Below are positions 8,471-16,243 of a stretch of DNA of 64,000 nucleotides, one piece after another (position 1 is the first letter of the stretch; each line of letters begins with the position of its first letter). The stretch is from Chishuiella changwenlii (GTDB taxonomy: Bacteria > Bacteroidota > Bacteroidia > Flavobacteriales > Weeksellaceae), in NCBI RefSeq assembly GCF_900142565.1, contig NZ_FRBH01000009.1:109227-173226 (forward strand), in the 5' to 3' direction. A model generated the notes under the pieces. That model did no database searches. It had not been told where the DNA came from and saw only the letters and a list, made by a program, of their open reading frames with translations. A program made the position numbers and the translations under genes.

Positions 8471-9583
8471 ATGAGCCAGATAACTGAAAGTCCTTTTAAA
8501 ACATATTTTGATGCAACACTTGATCGCTGTGGCTTTGATGAAGATTTAAAAGCAGGAATTTTATTCTTTTTAGGTGAAAGCATTATTAGTGCGAATACAA
8601 ATCAATTAATGAATATGTTTCCTGATGAACAAAAAATTCATCAAGAATTTAGTCGTTTATTTACTTTATACGCTACTCCATCGGCTACATACAATCCTTT
8701 TGAGGAATTAAATACAGCGCCAATAAAACAATTAATTTATACATATAATGAAGTTTATGTAAATATTATTCGTGATAAGGAATTTAATTTTGATCAAGTT
8801 GTAAAAGAGGATTTAAAAACTGAAATTGATGAAAGTTTTGTAGCGCTTTTTAAAGGAAAAGAATACAAGTTAATTACAACTCACCACTTAAGTACAGCGT
8901 TTTTTAAACAAATTGGAGCGTATATCAATCAATTCGATTTAGCTTATCAAGATATTTATTTAGCTGGTGTAAATTATTATCAAGAAAAACAAAGAATAGA
9001 CTTTGAAGGAACAAATCTTTTAAATCTTAATATTATAGATAGTTTTTCTCCTTTGTACACTACTCTATTTCATTATCCTTTATTGTTTACATATTACCCA
9101 AATAACTTAAACGGAAATCATTTATTTAGTTCAATTTCTCAATTTTTGTATTTACATACGAATACAGATATTGCAAAACATATACATGCTTTTCATAACC
9201 ATATTTTTTACGAAGAAAATCCTCGTAGAGTAAGAACTGGATGGGAATTTGAAGAAATAGAAAGAGGCATATTAATTTCACAAACATTGCATAATGCTTT
9301 AAATATTCGTCAATCTCCGATTGCTAGAACAAGACCAGATTTTTTAGTTTCTGATAATTATTTGATGAAAGAATTAAAAAATGAATCTATTCCTTTAGAT
9401 GCATTTAAGGAATTAATTACAAGAACAATTGAGGAATATTACGAAATTAACCTGAATGAAGTTGTGGAAGGAAAATTAAATCATGCAGAGTTTTTACAGC
9501 TTTTAGCAATTATTTTTTACGAGACAACTGCTCATACAATGATTATAAAAGAATGGAAAACATCTCTGAAAGTAATAAAATAA
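8471..9583 (+). CDS. hypothetical protein, 370 aa
   Basis: This protein is not recognised. It lacks a signal peptide and clear membrane spans; the composition is that of a soluble, aromatic-rich, mainly helical protein (for example IDSFSPLYTTLFHYPLLFTY near residues 191-210). A histidine-rich stretch DIAKHIHAFHNHIF lies near 232-245 but forms no motif I can name. Its last 31 nt overlap the start of the next gene in another frame, which implies translational coupling with that 85-residue protein. The pair sits alone between the AKR terminator and a repeat region. Confidence 0.65.
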   Translation: MSQITESPFKTYFDATLDRCGFDEDLKAGILFFLGESIISANTNQLMNMFPDEQKIHQEFSRLFTLYATPSATYNPFEELNTAPIKQLIYTYNEVYVNIIRDKEFNFDQVVKEDLKTEIDESFVALFKGKEYKLITTHHLSTAFFKQIGAYINQFDLAYQDIYLAGVNYYQEKQRIDFEGTNLLNLNIIDSFSPLYTTLFHYPLLFTYYPNNLNGNHLFSSISQFLYLHTNTDIAKHIHAFHNHIFYEENPRRVRTGWEFEEIERGILISQTLHNALNIRQSPIARTRPDFLVSDNYLMKELKNESIPLDAFKELITRTIEEYYEINLNEVVEGKLNHAEFLQLLAIIFYETTAHTMIIKEWKTSLKVIK

Positions 9584-9810
9584 AATTAGAAGAATATTTT
9601 GGTGAATTATTACCACGATTACCTTTTAAAACAATTTCATTCTACGAATCGAGTAATTCTTGGGAAGGACAAATTGAATATAATTTGAATTTAGAAACTG
9701 GTGAATTAACTTATAATACGATTGAGAATGTTCAACACACAATAGAAATTTCACCTGATCTTATGCAAAGAATAGAAAGTGAAATTATAATGATGCTTGA
9801 GAATTTATAA
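9553..9810 (+). CDS. hypothetical protein, 85 aa
   Basis: This is a small acidic protein, not recognised. The pattern of short beta-prone segments (KTISFYESSNSWEGQIEYNL) followed by a helix (DLMQRIESEIIMMLENL) suggests a compact alpha/beta fold. It starts inside the end of the preceding 370-residue gene (31-nt overlap, +1 frame), so the two are probably co-translated and may interact. No terminator is visible immediately downstream; the intergenic repeats begin 43 nt later. Confidence 0.6.
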   Translation: MENISESNKIKLEEYFGELLPRLPFKTISFYESSNSWEGQIEYNLNLETGELTYNTIENVQHTIEISPDLMQRIESEIIMMLENL

Positions 9811-9853
9811 GGTTTCGTTGTACAATGTATAAAGTAAAAGATTGCCATTTAAT

Positions 9854-9987
9854 CCGTCATTTCGAGTGGAATTCGGTAGAATTTTGTATCGAGAAATAAG
9901 TAAGGATTAATTGATTTTCTTATCTAAGTTCTCAATACAATTTTTCTTCATTTCTTTACGAAAAATCAATCGAACTGACAGAAAATT
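9854..9987. repeat. intergenic palindromic repeat family 1, copy A
   Basis: This 134-bp element starts CCGTCATTTCGAGTG and ends CTGACAGAAAATT. Its two halves are imperfectly complementary: GTCATTTCGA and TTTTGTATCGAGAA on the left answer TTCTCAATACAA and TCGAACTGAC on the right. It can form a long hairpin. Copy B, 93 nt downstream, has the same length and about five mismatches. Confidence 0.8.
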
Positions 9988-10080
9988 GTGTTGTAATTTT
10001 TTAAATAATACATTTTATCAAGTCATGTTTGTTACATTGAACTTGCCAAAATGTTCTTTCAAAATCGCATAATACTTAAC

Positions 10081-10214
10081 CCGTCATTTCGAGTGAAATT
10101 CGGTAGAATTTTGTATCGAGAAATAAGTAAGGATTAATTGATTTTCTTATCTAAGTTCTCAATACAATTTTTCTTCATTTCATTACGAAAAATTACTCAA
10201 ACTGACAGAAAATT
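10081..10214. repeat. intergenic palindromic repeat family 1, copy B
   Basis: This is a near-identical direct repeat of copy A, 134 bp long, with changes clustered in the right arm (for example TTACTCAAACTGAC in place of TCAATCGAACTGAC). A degenerate half copy in the opposite orientation lies at about 25805-25852. Confidence 0.8.
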
Positions 10215-10261
10215 ACTAAATATGATATTGAAATAATGAATAGAAAATTAGTTTATTATAT

Positions 10262-10291
10262 AAAAAAATCGAGATAATTCTCGATTTTTTT
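10262..10291 (-). terminator. terminator of the 45-aa microprotein gene
   Basis: A 13-bp stem AAAAAAATCGAGA / TCTCGATTTTTTT with loop TAAT lies 7 nt beyond the stop of the minus-strand microprotein gene. It is symmetric and could act in both directions. Confidence 0.8.
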
Positions 10292-10298
10292 TATATGA

Positions 10299-10436
10299 TT
10301 AATTTAAAAGCTGTAGTATACATATTACACTAATTGTTATTATAATTATGATAATAATAACATCTTTTAATTGAATGTTCTTTTCACCAAATTTCACATT
10401 TTGGTTAATTGACTTTTTTTTCTTAGGTAAGGACAT
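10299..10436 (-). CDS. 45-residue single-pass membrane microprotein
   Basis: This short minus-strand ORF encodes a basic, lysine-rich N-terminus (MSLPKKKKSINQN). A hydrophilic linker follows, then one strongly hydrophobic segment DVIIIIIIITISVICILQLL ending at the C-terminus. By the positive-inside rule the N-terminus should stay in the cytoplasm. The gene is framed by a TAnnTTTG box 16 nt upstream of the ATG and a strong hairpin terminator directly after the stop, which is good evidence that it is a real transcription unit. No homologue is recognised; it could be a small membrane regulator or a type I toxin-like peptide (inference). The porin gene upstream is on the same strand but 73 nt away. 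Confidence 0.55.
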   Translation of the reverse strand: MSLPKKKKSINQNVKFGEKNIQLKDVIIIIIIITISVICILQLLN

Positions 10437-10452
10437 TTGTATAGGTTTTATA

Positions 10453-10460
10453 CAAATTTA
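10453..10460 (-). promoter_or_regulatory. putative -7 box of the microprotein gene
   Basis: On the minus strand this reads TAAATTTG, 16 nt before the ATG at 10436. Confidence 0.35.
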
Positions 10461-10509
10461 AAAAAAAGCATTTAAAAACATTTAAAAATCGGTTAAAATT
10501 TATTTAGTT

Positions 10510-11745
10510 TTAAATACCAATTTCTATTTGAAAACGAGCATACCAGTTATTCTTATTATTCAAATTATAAAACTTTTGTTGTTCATAAGTAAATTCAGCC
10601 TGTAATTTGAATGCATGCTCCCAAATATATTTTGTAAGTCCAATTGTATATTGATTTGTATTTGGAGTAAAATCAAAAATTTCTTTATCTACTTTTTGTG
10701 TAGAATATCTACCTATGACTTCCCAATGTTTGGGGAATGTATATGAACCTTGAAAATCTGATCCATAGCCATTATAGACATAATTAAATTTAGAAATATC
10801 TTCTGGATTATAAAATAAAGCTTTATCAGAATCTCTACTCATATAAGAATACATAAAACTCCAACCTCTATATTTAAACATCGCGTCAAAAAATAAAGAC
10901 TGAATGTTTGCTGTTCCTCCTCCAAGAATATCGTCTCCCAATCCTCCTTGTGTTCTATGAGCTCTATCATTATAACTATAAGCCCCAGAAAGCATCACTT
11001 TTGGAGTTTGTTCTCTATGCATATCTCCTTCGAAGTTGCTTCCTCCATTTGAAAAATCTCCGAATGGGAATAATTCAACCTTTCCAGTATAAGCAAGTCC
11101 AGTATCATTAAAATTTGTCCAGTTACGTCCTTCTCCAGTAGAAATTGCACCTCTTAAAATATAAGAGAACTTTTCACTTTCTCGCTTGTTATATAATACT
11201 TGAAATCCAAAGTCTCTATCAATATTAAATTTTGCATTATTAATAGAACGATCTGTTAATTGTAATGCACCAGATGAATTTACACGTTGACGGTTTCCTG
11301 GTAATTTTGTTTGTCCAAAACCTAAACTCCAATGTTTATTTGGATAATAAAATATCATGGCATCACGAATAATATTGGTATTTTTTCCTTCTTCGGCACT
11401 ACCAACATCACCTGCAGCAAATGATAATTGCATAGAGTATCCAAATTTTGGATCTCCAATATATCCATCAAATCTTAGGCGTAAACGTCTTATCTGTCCA
11501 TCAATTTTATCTTCATCACCATCAGAATGAATATATTCCATTCTGTTTTGCATACGAAATCGTATATTAACTTGATACAAACTATCAGGTGAAGTAATTC
11601 CTAATCCGTTTCCATAACTATAATATGGAGACATCATATTTTTGAATTCTTGAACTGTTTTTTTTGGAATTTTTGTAGAATCTTTTTCTTGAGCAAAAGT
11701 TACGAAAGTGAATACAAGAAAGAGGTAAGATAGTAATTTCTTCAT
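10510..11745 (-). CDS. outer-membrane porin, OprO/OprP-like
   Basis: This 411-residue secreted beta-barrel protein starts with a clear signal peptide (MKKLLSYLFLVFTFVTFAQ). The mature part shows the Porin_O_P pattern: RFRMQNRMEYIH, then RRLRLRFDGYIGDPKFGYSM, then many alternating aromatic strands (WSFMYSYMSR, YTIGLTKYIW). It ends in FQIEIGI, a hydrophobic-terminated last strand as required for BAM-dependent assembly. OprP relatives carry phosphate or other anions across the outer membrane; in Bacteroidota the substrate is usually unproven. No Pho genes are adjacent. Confidence 0.82.
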   Translation of the reverse strand: MKKLLSYLFLVFTFVTFAQEKDSTKIPKKTVQEFKNMMSPYYSYGNGLGITSPDSLYQVNIRFRMQNRMEYIHSDGDEDKIDGQIRRLRLRFDGYIGDPKFGYSMQLSFAAGDVGSAEEGKNTNIIRDAMIFYYPNKHWSLGFGQTKLPGNRQRVNSSGALQLTDRSINNAKFNIDRDFGFQVLYNKRESEKFSYILRGAISTGEGRNWTNFNDTGLAYTGKVELFPFGDFSNGGSNFEGDMHREQTPKVMLSGAYSYNDRAHRTQGGLGDDILGGGTANIQSLFFDAMFKYRGWSFMYSYMSRDSDKALFYNPEDISKFNYVYNGYGSDFQGSYTFPKHWEVIGRYSTQKVDKEIFDFTPNTNQYTIGLTKYIWEHAFKLQAEFTYEQQKFYNLNNKNNWYARFQIEIGI

Positions 11746-11823
11746 AGAATTTATAAAATCATTTCGAGATACAAAAAGAACACATTTAAGTTAAATAATA
11801 GTTACTTAAATATTATCTAAAAA

Positions 11824-12354
11824 TTAAATTAACGTTAATAAAGTTTCAAAATTCTCTATCCTGTGATTATCATCAACTTCAATAATCTGTATTTGATCAG
11901 TAAAAATTTTTTGTTGAATCTCAAAAAAATCTTTTAATTTCTCTGTATTCAGAATATCATCATGTAAAGCTAAAAACACTTTAGTATCTTCAAAACGGTT
12001 CATATCAGCCAAATATTTACTTAGCTCCTCTGGTAAATCATCAACATATTTAAAAGACTGATCTACCAAAGGATTAAGTAAAATCAATTCACTTGATTTT
12101 CCATTTTCTTTTAATTTCTTCTGAAGTTGCCATGCAAAATTTCCACCTGTGGAACTACCTATTATTACAAGGTTATTGATAATTCCTTTCAGTTTTTCAT
12201 AAGTTGCCTGAATAATATCAAAAATATTATTTTCAACTGTCCATTCTACACAAATAGCTGTTGGAAAAGCTTCTTTTAGAATTTTAAATTTCTGAGAATT
12301 TACAGAACTATTTAATCCATGTATATAAACTATTTGTCTATTATCAATTTCCAT
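11824..12354 (-). CDS. YqiA-like alpha/beta-hydrolase esterase
   Basis: This 176-residue protein of the UPF0227/YqiA type is a small alpha/beta hydrolase with esterase activity in the family. YIHGLNSS at 10-17 is the oxyanion-loop region, GSSTGG at 66-71 gives the nucleophile S68, ALHDD near 148-152 the acid, and DDNHRIENF near 161-169 the histidine. Length fits the family. It is followed in the same direction by the porin gene after 78 nt and preceded by the HAD hydrolase gene with 69 nt between. The substrate is unknown. Confidence 0.75.
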   Translation of the reverse strand: MEIDNRQIVYIHGLNSSVNSQKFKILKEAFPTAICVEWTVENNIFDIIQATYEKLKGIINNLVIIGSSTGGNFAWQLQKKLKENGKSSELILLNPLVDQSFKYVDDLPEELSKYLADMNRFEDTKVFLALHDDILNTEKLKDFFEIQQKIFTDQIQIIEVDDNHRIENFETLLTLI

Positions 12355-12423
12355 ATTTGTGTGAATTAGTAAATCAAAAATAGTAAGAAATCAGATACAA
12401 CTTCAAGAAATTCAAAATGTTTC

Positions 12424-13206
12424 CTAAATTATTTCATACTTTTTTAAAGCATTCCATATACCATCTTCTTCAACAGAAGTTGTAACATAATCTGCAATTT
12501 GTTTTACATTTTCGTTTGCATTTCCCATTGCAACACCAATTGTACAACCTTTTAACATTGCTATGTCGTTACCTCCATCTCCAAAAGACATTGTTTTAGA
12601 AAGATCTATATTGTATTTATTTGCCATTCTTTCTATCCCTTTCATCTTATTAACATCTTTCGGATTAATATCCGCAAAATGTTCTATCCATCTTGTTGCA
12701 ACACTATTTTTAAGAACATTTTCCATTAAATATTTCTCTTGTATTTCATCTACAAAAAGATTCATTTGCATAATGTTATCTCTTCTTAAATCTTTCGGAT
12801 TTACAACATCTGGAACTTTTATATTGAAATGACTAAATGATTTAATAATACCGTCATTAACACGATTTATGCTAAATGGATTATCTGTTGTCATAAAAGA
12901 AAATGCTGTCGGATTTTGCTCATCATATTCTAATAGCGCTTCAATATCATTTGGATCAAGATATTCTACGAAAAAAGTATTTTTATTTTCATCAGAACAC
13001 ATTCCTCCATTGTTATTAATAAACCCATTAAATCCATAACCAAAGACATCATCTGGCATATCTACCAAATTTCTTCCTGTTGCAATATATATGTTCTTAT
13101 TTTTTTGTTTTAATAATTGTAACGCTTCTAAAGTTGAATCGCTAATTGTATGATTTTCGAAACCTTGTAAAGTTCCATCAAAATCAAAGAAAAAAGATTC
13201 TATCAT
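12424..13206 (-). CDS. Cof-type HAD-IIB family hydrolase
   Basis: This 260-residue haloacid dehalogenase-superfamily phosphatase has motif I FFDFDGTL (nucleophile D8, acid/base D10), motif II ATGRN near 42-46, and motif IV GDGGNDIAML with Mg-binding Asp residues, plus the GVAMGNANENVK segment typical of the Cof subfamily. Cof enzymes dephosphorylate sugar phosphates, FMN or pyridoxal phosphate with low specificity. The gene has its own TAnnTTTG box 20 nt upstream, and the lysine 6-transaminase gene ends 61 nt before its start. Confidence 0.88.
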   Translation of the reverse strand: MIESFFFDFDGTLQGFENHTISDSTLEALQLLKQKNKNIYIATGRNLVDMPDDVFGYGFNGFINNNGGMCSDENKNTFFVEYLDPNDIEALLEYDEQNPTAFSFMTTDNPFSINRVNDGIIKSFSHFNIKVPDVVNPKDLRRDNIMQMNLFVDEIQEKYLMENVLKNSVATRWIEHFADINPKDVNKMKGIERMANKYNIDLSKTMSFGDGGNDIAMLKGCTIGVAMGNANENVKQIADYVTTSVEEDGIWNALKKYEII

Positions 13207-13226
13207 TTTTATTTTTTATAGTACTA

Positions 13227-13234
13227 CAAAGTTA
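13227..13234 (-). promoter_or_regulatory. putative -7 box of the Cof-type hydrolase gene
   Basis: On the minus strand this reads TAACTTTG, 20 nt before the ATG. A TTGG at a spacing near 21 nt may be the -33 element. Confidence 0.4.
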
Positions 13235-13267
13235 AAAAGCAATCTTTATTCCAATCCAACTTTTTAA

Positions 13268-14557
13268 TTATTTTAATGATAATTTAATAATTTCTATCGT
13301 TTTATTAGCATCTTCTAAGGAAATATTAAGATGCGGGCGTAAACGAACGGATTTTTCCCCACAAGCCAATAATATTAATTTATGTTCAAAGCATCTTTTT
13401 ATAAAAGAAGATCTAACATCTTCCGATTCAAAATCAAAAGCTATAAATAATCCTAATCCGCGAACGGCATTTATTTTTTTTGTTTCTTTAGCTATCTTAA
13501 AAAATTCTTCTAAAAAGTATTTACCTATTTTTTGAGCATTTTCTACTAAATTTTCTTTTTCTATAACTTCTAAAATCAATTTAAATCTCAACATATCAAT
13601 ATAGTTCCCTCCAAATGTAGAATTAATTCTACTCGATTCTTTGAAAACATTATTTGGAATGATATCTAATTTTTCTTTATTCGCTAAAATTCCACAAACT
13701 TGTGTCTTTTTACCAAAAGAAAGTATATCTGGAACAACATCATAATGCTGGAATGCCCACATTTTACCAGTCATTCCCATTCCTGTTTGTACTTCATCAA
13801 AAATTAGTAATATCTCTTCTTTGTTGCATATTTCTCTCAATTTTAAAAGAAAATCTTTTCTAAAATAATTATCCCCGCCTTCTCCTTGAATTGGTTCTAT
13901 TATAATACATGCAATTTTATTTCTTCTTTTAGATAAAGCCTCTTCTATTTGTTGAACAGCTTTATCTTCAGCATTTATTGTTTCTTGTAAGTTATTTTCA
14001 GTTACAGGATACGATCTTTTTGGATTATCAATTCTTGGCCAATCAAATTTCGGAAAATATTGATATTTTCTTGGATCTCTTGTATTCGTTAAAGAAAGTG
14101 TATAACCAGAACGACCATGAAAAGCTTGCTTGAAATGAATAACTTCACCAGCCTCTTGTTCTATTCCTTTAGAAAAATTAAGACGAGTTTTCCAATCAAA
14201 CGCAACTTTTAGAGCATTTTCAACCGCTAATGTTCCTCCATCAATAAGAAATAAATATTGCAGTTCCTTTGGCATTGCAACGCGCTCAAAAGTCTCTACA
14301 AAATCAGCATAATCTTTTGTATATATATCTGACATTGCTGGTTTATTAATAGCATTTCTACCTAGGAAATCTTTTTTACGCAATAAATCTGGATGATTAT
14401 AACCAATAGATGTAGATGCAAACATGGAAAACATATCTAAATATTCTACCCCATTTTCATCTACGATATAAGAACCATGTGATTTTTCGACATCCATTAC
14501 AATAGGATAACCGTCTACTAATATATGTTTTGCTAGTTTTTCGTGTGTTGTACTCAT
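13268..14557 (-). CDS. lat: L-lysine 6-transaminase
   Basis: This PLP-dependent class III aminotransferase of 429 residues moves the epsilon-amino group of L-lysine to 2-oxoglutarate, producing 2-aminoadipate 6-semialdehyde. Family-specific segments are DMFSMFASTSIGYNHP near the N-terminus, FLIDGGTLAVENALKVAFDW, IIEPIQGEGGDNYF, and FDEVQTGMGMTGK. These are followed by FGKKTQVCG with the PLP-binding lysine. The start at 14557 (MSTTHEKLAKHI) is chosen because a longer frame to 14608 would run into the upstream aldehyde dehydrogenase gene. The dehydrogenase for its product lies 13 nt upstream in the same operon, which strongly supports lysine catabolism. Confidence 0.9.
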   Translation of the reverse strand: MSTTHEKLAKHILVDGYPIVMDVEKSHGSYIVDENGVEYLDMFSMFASTSIGYNHPDLLRKKDFLGRNAINKPAMSDIYTKDYADFVETFERVAMPKELQYLFLIDGGTLAVENALKVAFDWKTRLNFSKGIEQEAGEVIHFKQAFHGRSGYTLSLTNTRDPRKYQYFPKFDWPRIDNPKRSYPVTENNLQETINAEDKAVQQIEEALSKRRNKIACIIIEPIQGEGGDNYFRKDFLLKLREICNKEEILLIFDEVQTGMGMTGKMWAFQHYDVVPDILSFGKKTQVCGILANKEKLDIIPNNVFKESSRINSTFGGNYIDMLRFKLILEVIEKENLVENAQKIGKYFLEEFFKIAKETKKINAVRGLGLFIAFDFESEDVRSSFIKRCFEHKLILLACGEKSVRLRPHLNISLEDANKTIEIIKLSLK

Positions 14558-14570
14558 TTGTGTAGATTTT

Positions 14571-16100
14571 TTAAAAGTTAAATTTAATTCCTTGTGCCAA
14601 TGGAACATCCGTAGAATAATTAATTGTGTTTGTCTGTCTTCTCATGTAAGCTTTCCAAGCATCAGAACCAGACTCTCTTCCTCCTCCAGTTTCTTTTTCG
14701 CCGCCAAATGCGCCACCAATTTCTGCTCCAGAAGTACCGATGTTTACATTAGCAATTCCACAATCCGATCCTTGTTGACTTAGAAATAGTTCGGCTTCTC
14801 TAAGATTATTTGTCATAATTGCAGAAGATAAACCTTGTTTTACATTGTTCTGAATTTCAATTGCATTCATTACATCTCCTTTGTATTTTATTAAATATAA
14901 TATGGGAGCAAATGTTTCTTTCTGAACGATTTTATAATCATTTTCTACTTCAGCAATAACTGGTTTTACATAACAATTACTAGAATAATCTTTACCTTCT
15001 AAGACACCCGTTTCAACTAAAATTTTACCACCCTCTTTATTTATTTCATCTAATGCCAATAAATATGATTCTACAGCGTCTGTATCTATTAATGGACCTA
15101 CGTGATTAGCTGAATCTAATGGATTTCCTATTTTTATTTGTTTATAAGCATTCACCAAAGCATCTTTAACTTTATCAAAAATACTTTCGTGGACAATTAA
15201 TCTTCTTGTTGTTGTACAACGTTGTCCGGCAGTACCCACAGCACCAAAAACGACAGCTGTAAGCATAATTTTTAAATCTGCATCTGGTGTAACAATAATT
15301 GCATTGTTCCCTCCTAGTTCTAAAATTGTTTTACCTAAACGTGCTGCAACAACTTTATTAACTTCTATTCCCATTCTTGTTGATCCTGTAGCAGAAACCA
15401 AAGCAACTTTTTTATCATGAGAAATTAATTCACCTATTTCCTTATCTCCAATTACTAAAGAAGAAACGCCTTCTACAATATTATTTTGTTTTAGAACTTC
15501 GGCTAATATTTTTTGACAAGCAATTGCACAAAACGGTGTCTTTTCGCTAGGTTTCCAAATGACAACATTTCCGCAAACCAAAGCTAAACATGTATTCCAT
15601 GCCCAAACAGCCACAGGAAAATTAAAAGCTGAGATAATACCAACAATTCCTAATGGGTGATACTGATCATACATTCTATGCATTGGTCTTTCGGAATGGA
15701 TTGTTGCACCATATAATTGACGAGATAAACCTATAGCAAAGTCGCATATATCTATCATTTCTTGGACTTCACCTAAACCTTCCTGATAAGATTTTCCCAT
15801 TTCATAAGAAACAAGCTTACCTAAAAACTCTTTTTTCTCTCTTAGTTTTTCTCCAAATTGTCGAATAATTTCTCCTCTTTTAGGAGCTGGTAATAATCGC
15901 CATTCTTTAAAAGCATCTTCAGAAAATTTAATTACTTTTTCATAGTCAGCTTTTGTTGAAGTTTTTACTTTTCCAATTAGCTTACCATCTACTGGTGAAT
16001 GAGACAATAGTTCATTTCCATTAGCAAACCAATTTTCTCCAGCAGAAGTTCCTAAATTATCAGTTAAAATTTTCAACTCTTTTAATTCACGTTCTATCAT
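14571..16100 (-). CDS. 2-aminoadipate-6-semialdehyde dehydrogenase (ALDH7 family)
   Basis: This 509-residue NAD(P)+-dependent aldehyde dehydrogenase resembles antiquitin (ALDH7A1). It shows ISAFNFPVAVWAWN, VIWKPSEKTP for cofactor binding, LELGGNNAI with the general-base glutamate, and GQRCTTTRRL with catalytic C295. GGAFGGEKETGGGRESGSDA near the C-terminus is the ALDH7 substrate-loop region. It oxidises the semialdehyde made by the neighbouring lysine 6-transaminase to 2-aminoadipate. It is the first gene of the minus-strand operon and diverges from a glutaryl-CoA dehydrogenase gene across 143 bp. Confidence 0.9.
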   Translation of the reverse strand: MIERELKELKILTDNLGTSAGENWFANGNELLSHSPVDGKLIGKVKTSTKADYEKVIKFSEDAFKEWRLLPAPKRGEIIRQFGEKLREKKEFLGKLVSYEMGKSYQEGLGEVQEMIDICDFAIGLSRQLYGATIHSERPMHRMYDQYHPLGIVGIISAFNFPVAVWAWNTCLALVCGNVVIWKPSEKTPFCAIACQKILAEVLKQNNIVEGVSSLVIGDKEIGELISHDKKVALVSATGSTRMGIEVNKVVAARLGKTILELGGNNAIIVTPDADLKIMLTAVVFGAVGTAGQRCTTTRRLIVHESIFDKVKDALVNAYKQIKIGNPLDSANHVGPLIDTDAVESYLLALDEINKEGGKILVETGVLEGKDYSSNCYVKPVIAEVENDYKIVQKETFAPILYLIKYKGDVMNAIEIQNNVKQGLSSAIMTNNLREAELFLSQQGSDCGIANVNIGTSGAEIGGAFGGEKETGGGRESGSDAWKAYMRRQTNTINYSTDVPLAQGIKFNF

Positions 16101-16243
16101 TTTTTTGTGTTATTTTGTGGTTATATTGTTTTACCTAAAGTATATAAAAAATTCGTAAATCAAAAACATAAAACAAATAATATTCATATTATATTTACAT
16201 TTAATGAACATAATTTTAGATTAATAATAAAAAACTGCATAAA

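Larger units (their letters stand above)
9811..10298. other. repeat-rich intergenic region
   Basis: Between the hypothetical pair and the microprotein there is no gene I can support. The space holds two 134-bp copies of repeat family 1, a fragment resembling family 2 between them (about 10028-10055, TTACATTGAACTTGCCAAAA), and a terminator at the right end. Confidence 0.7.

Noticed and set aside
16101..16243. Operator between the divergent lysine-degradation genes
   Set aside because: A shared control site is expected, but I could not find a clear inverted repeat or a full promoter match on either strand.
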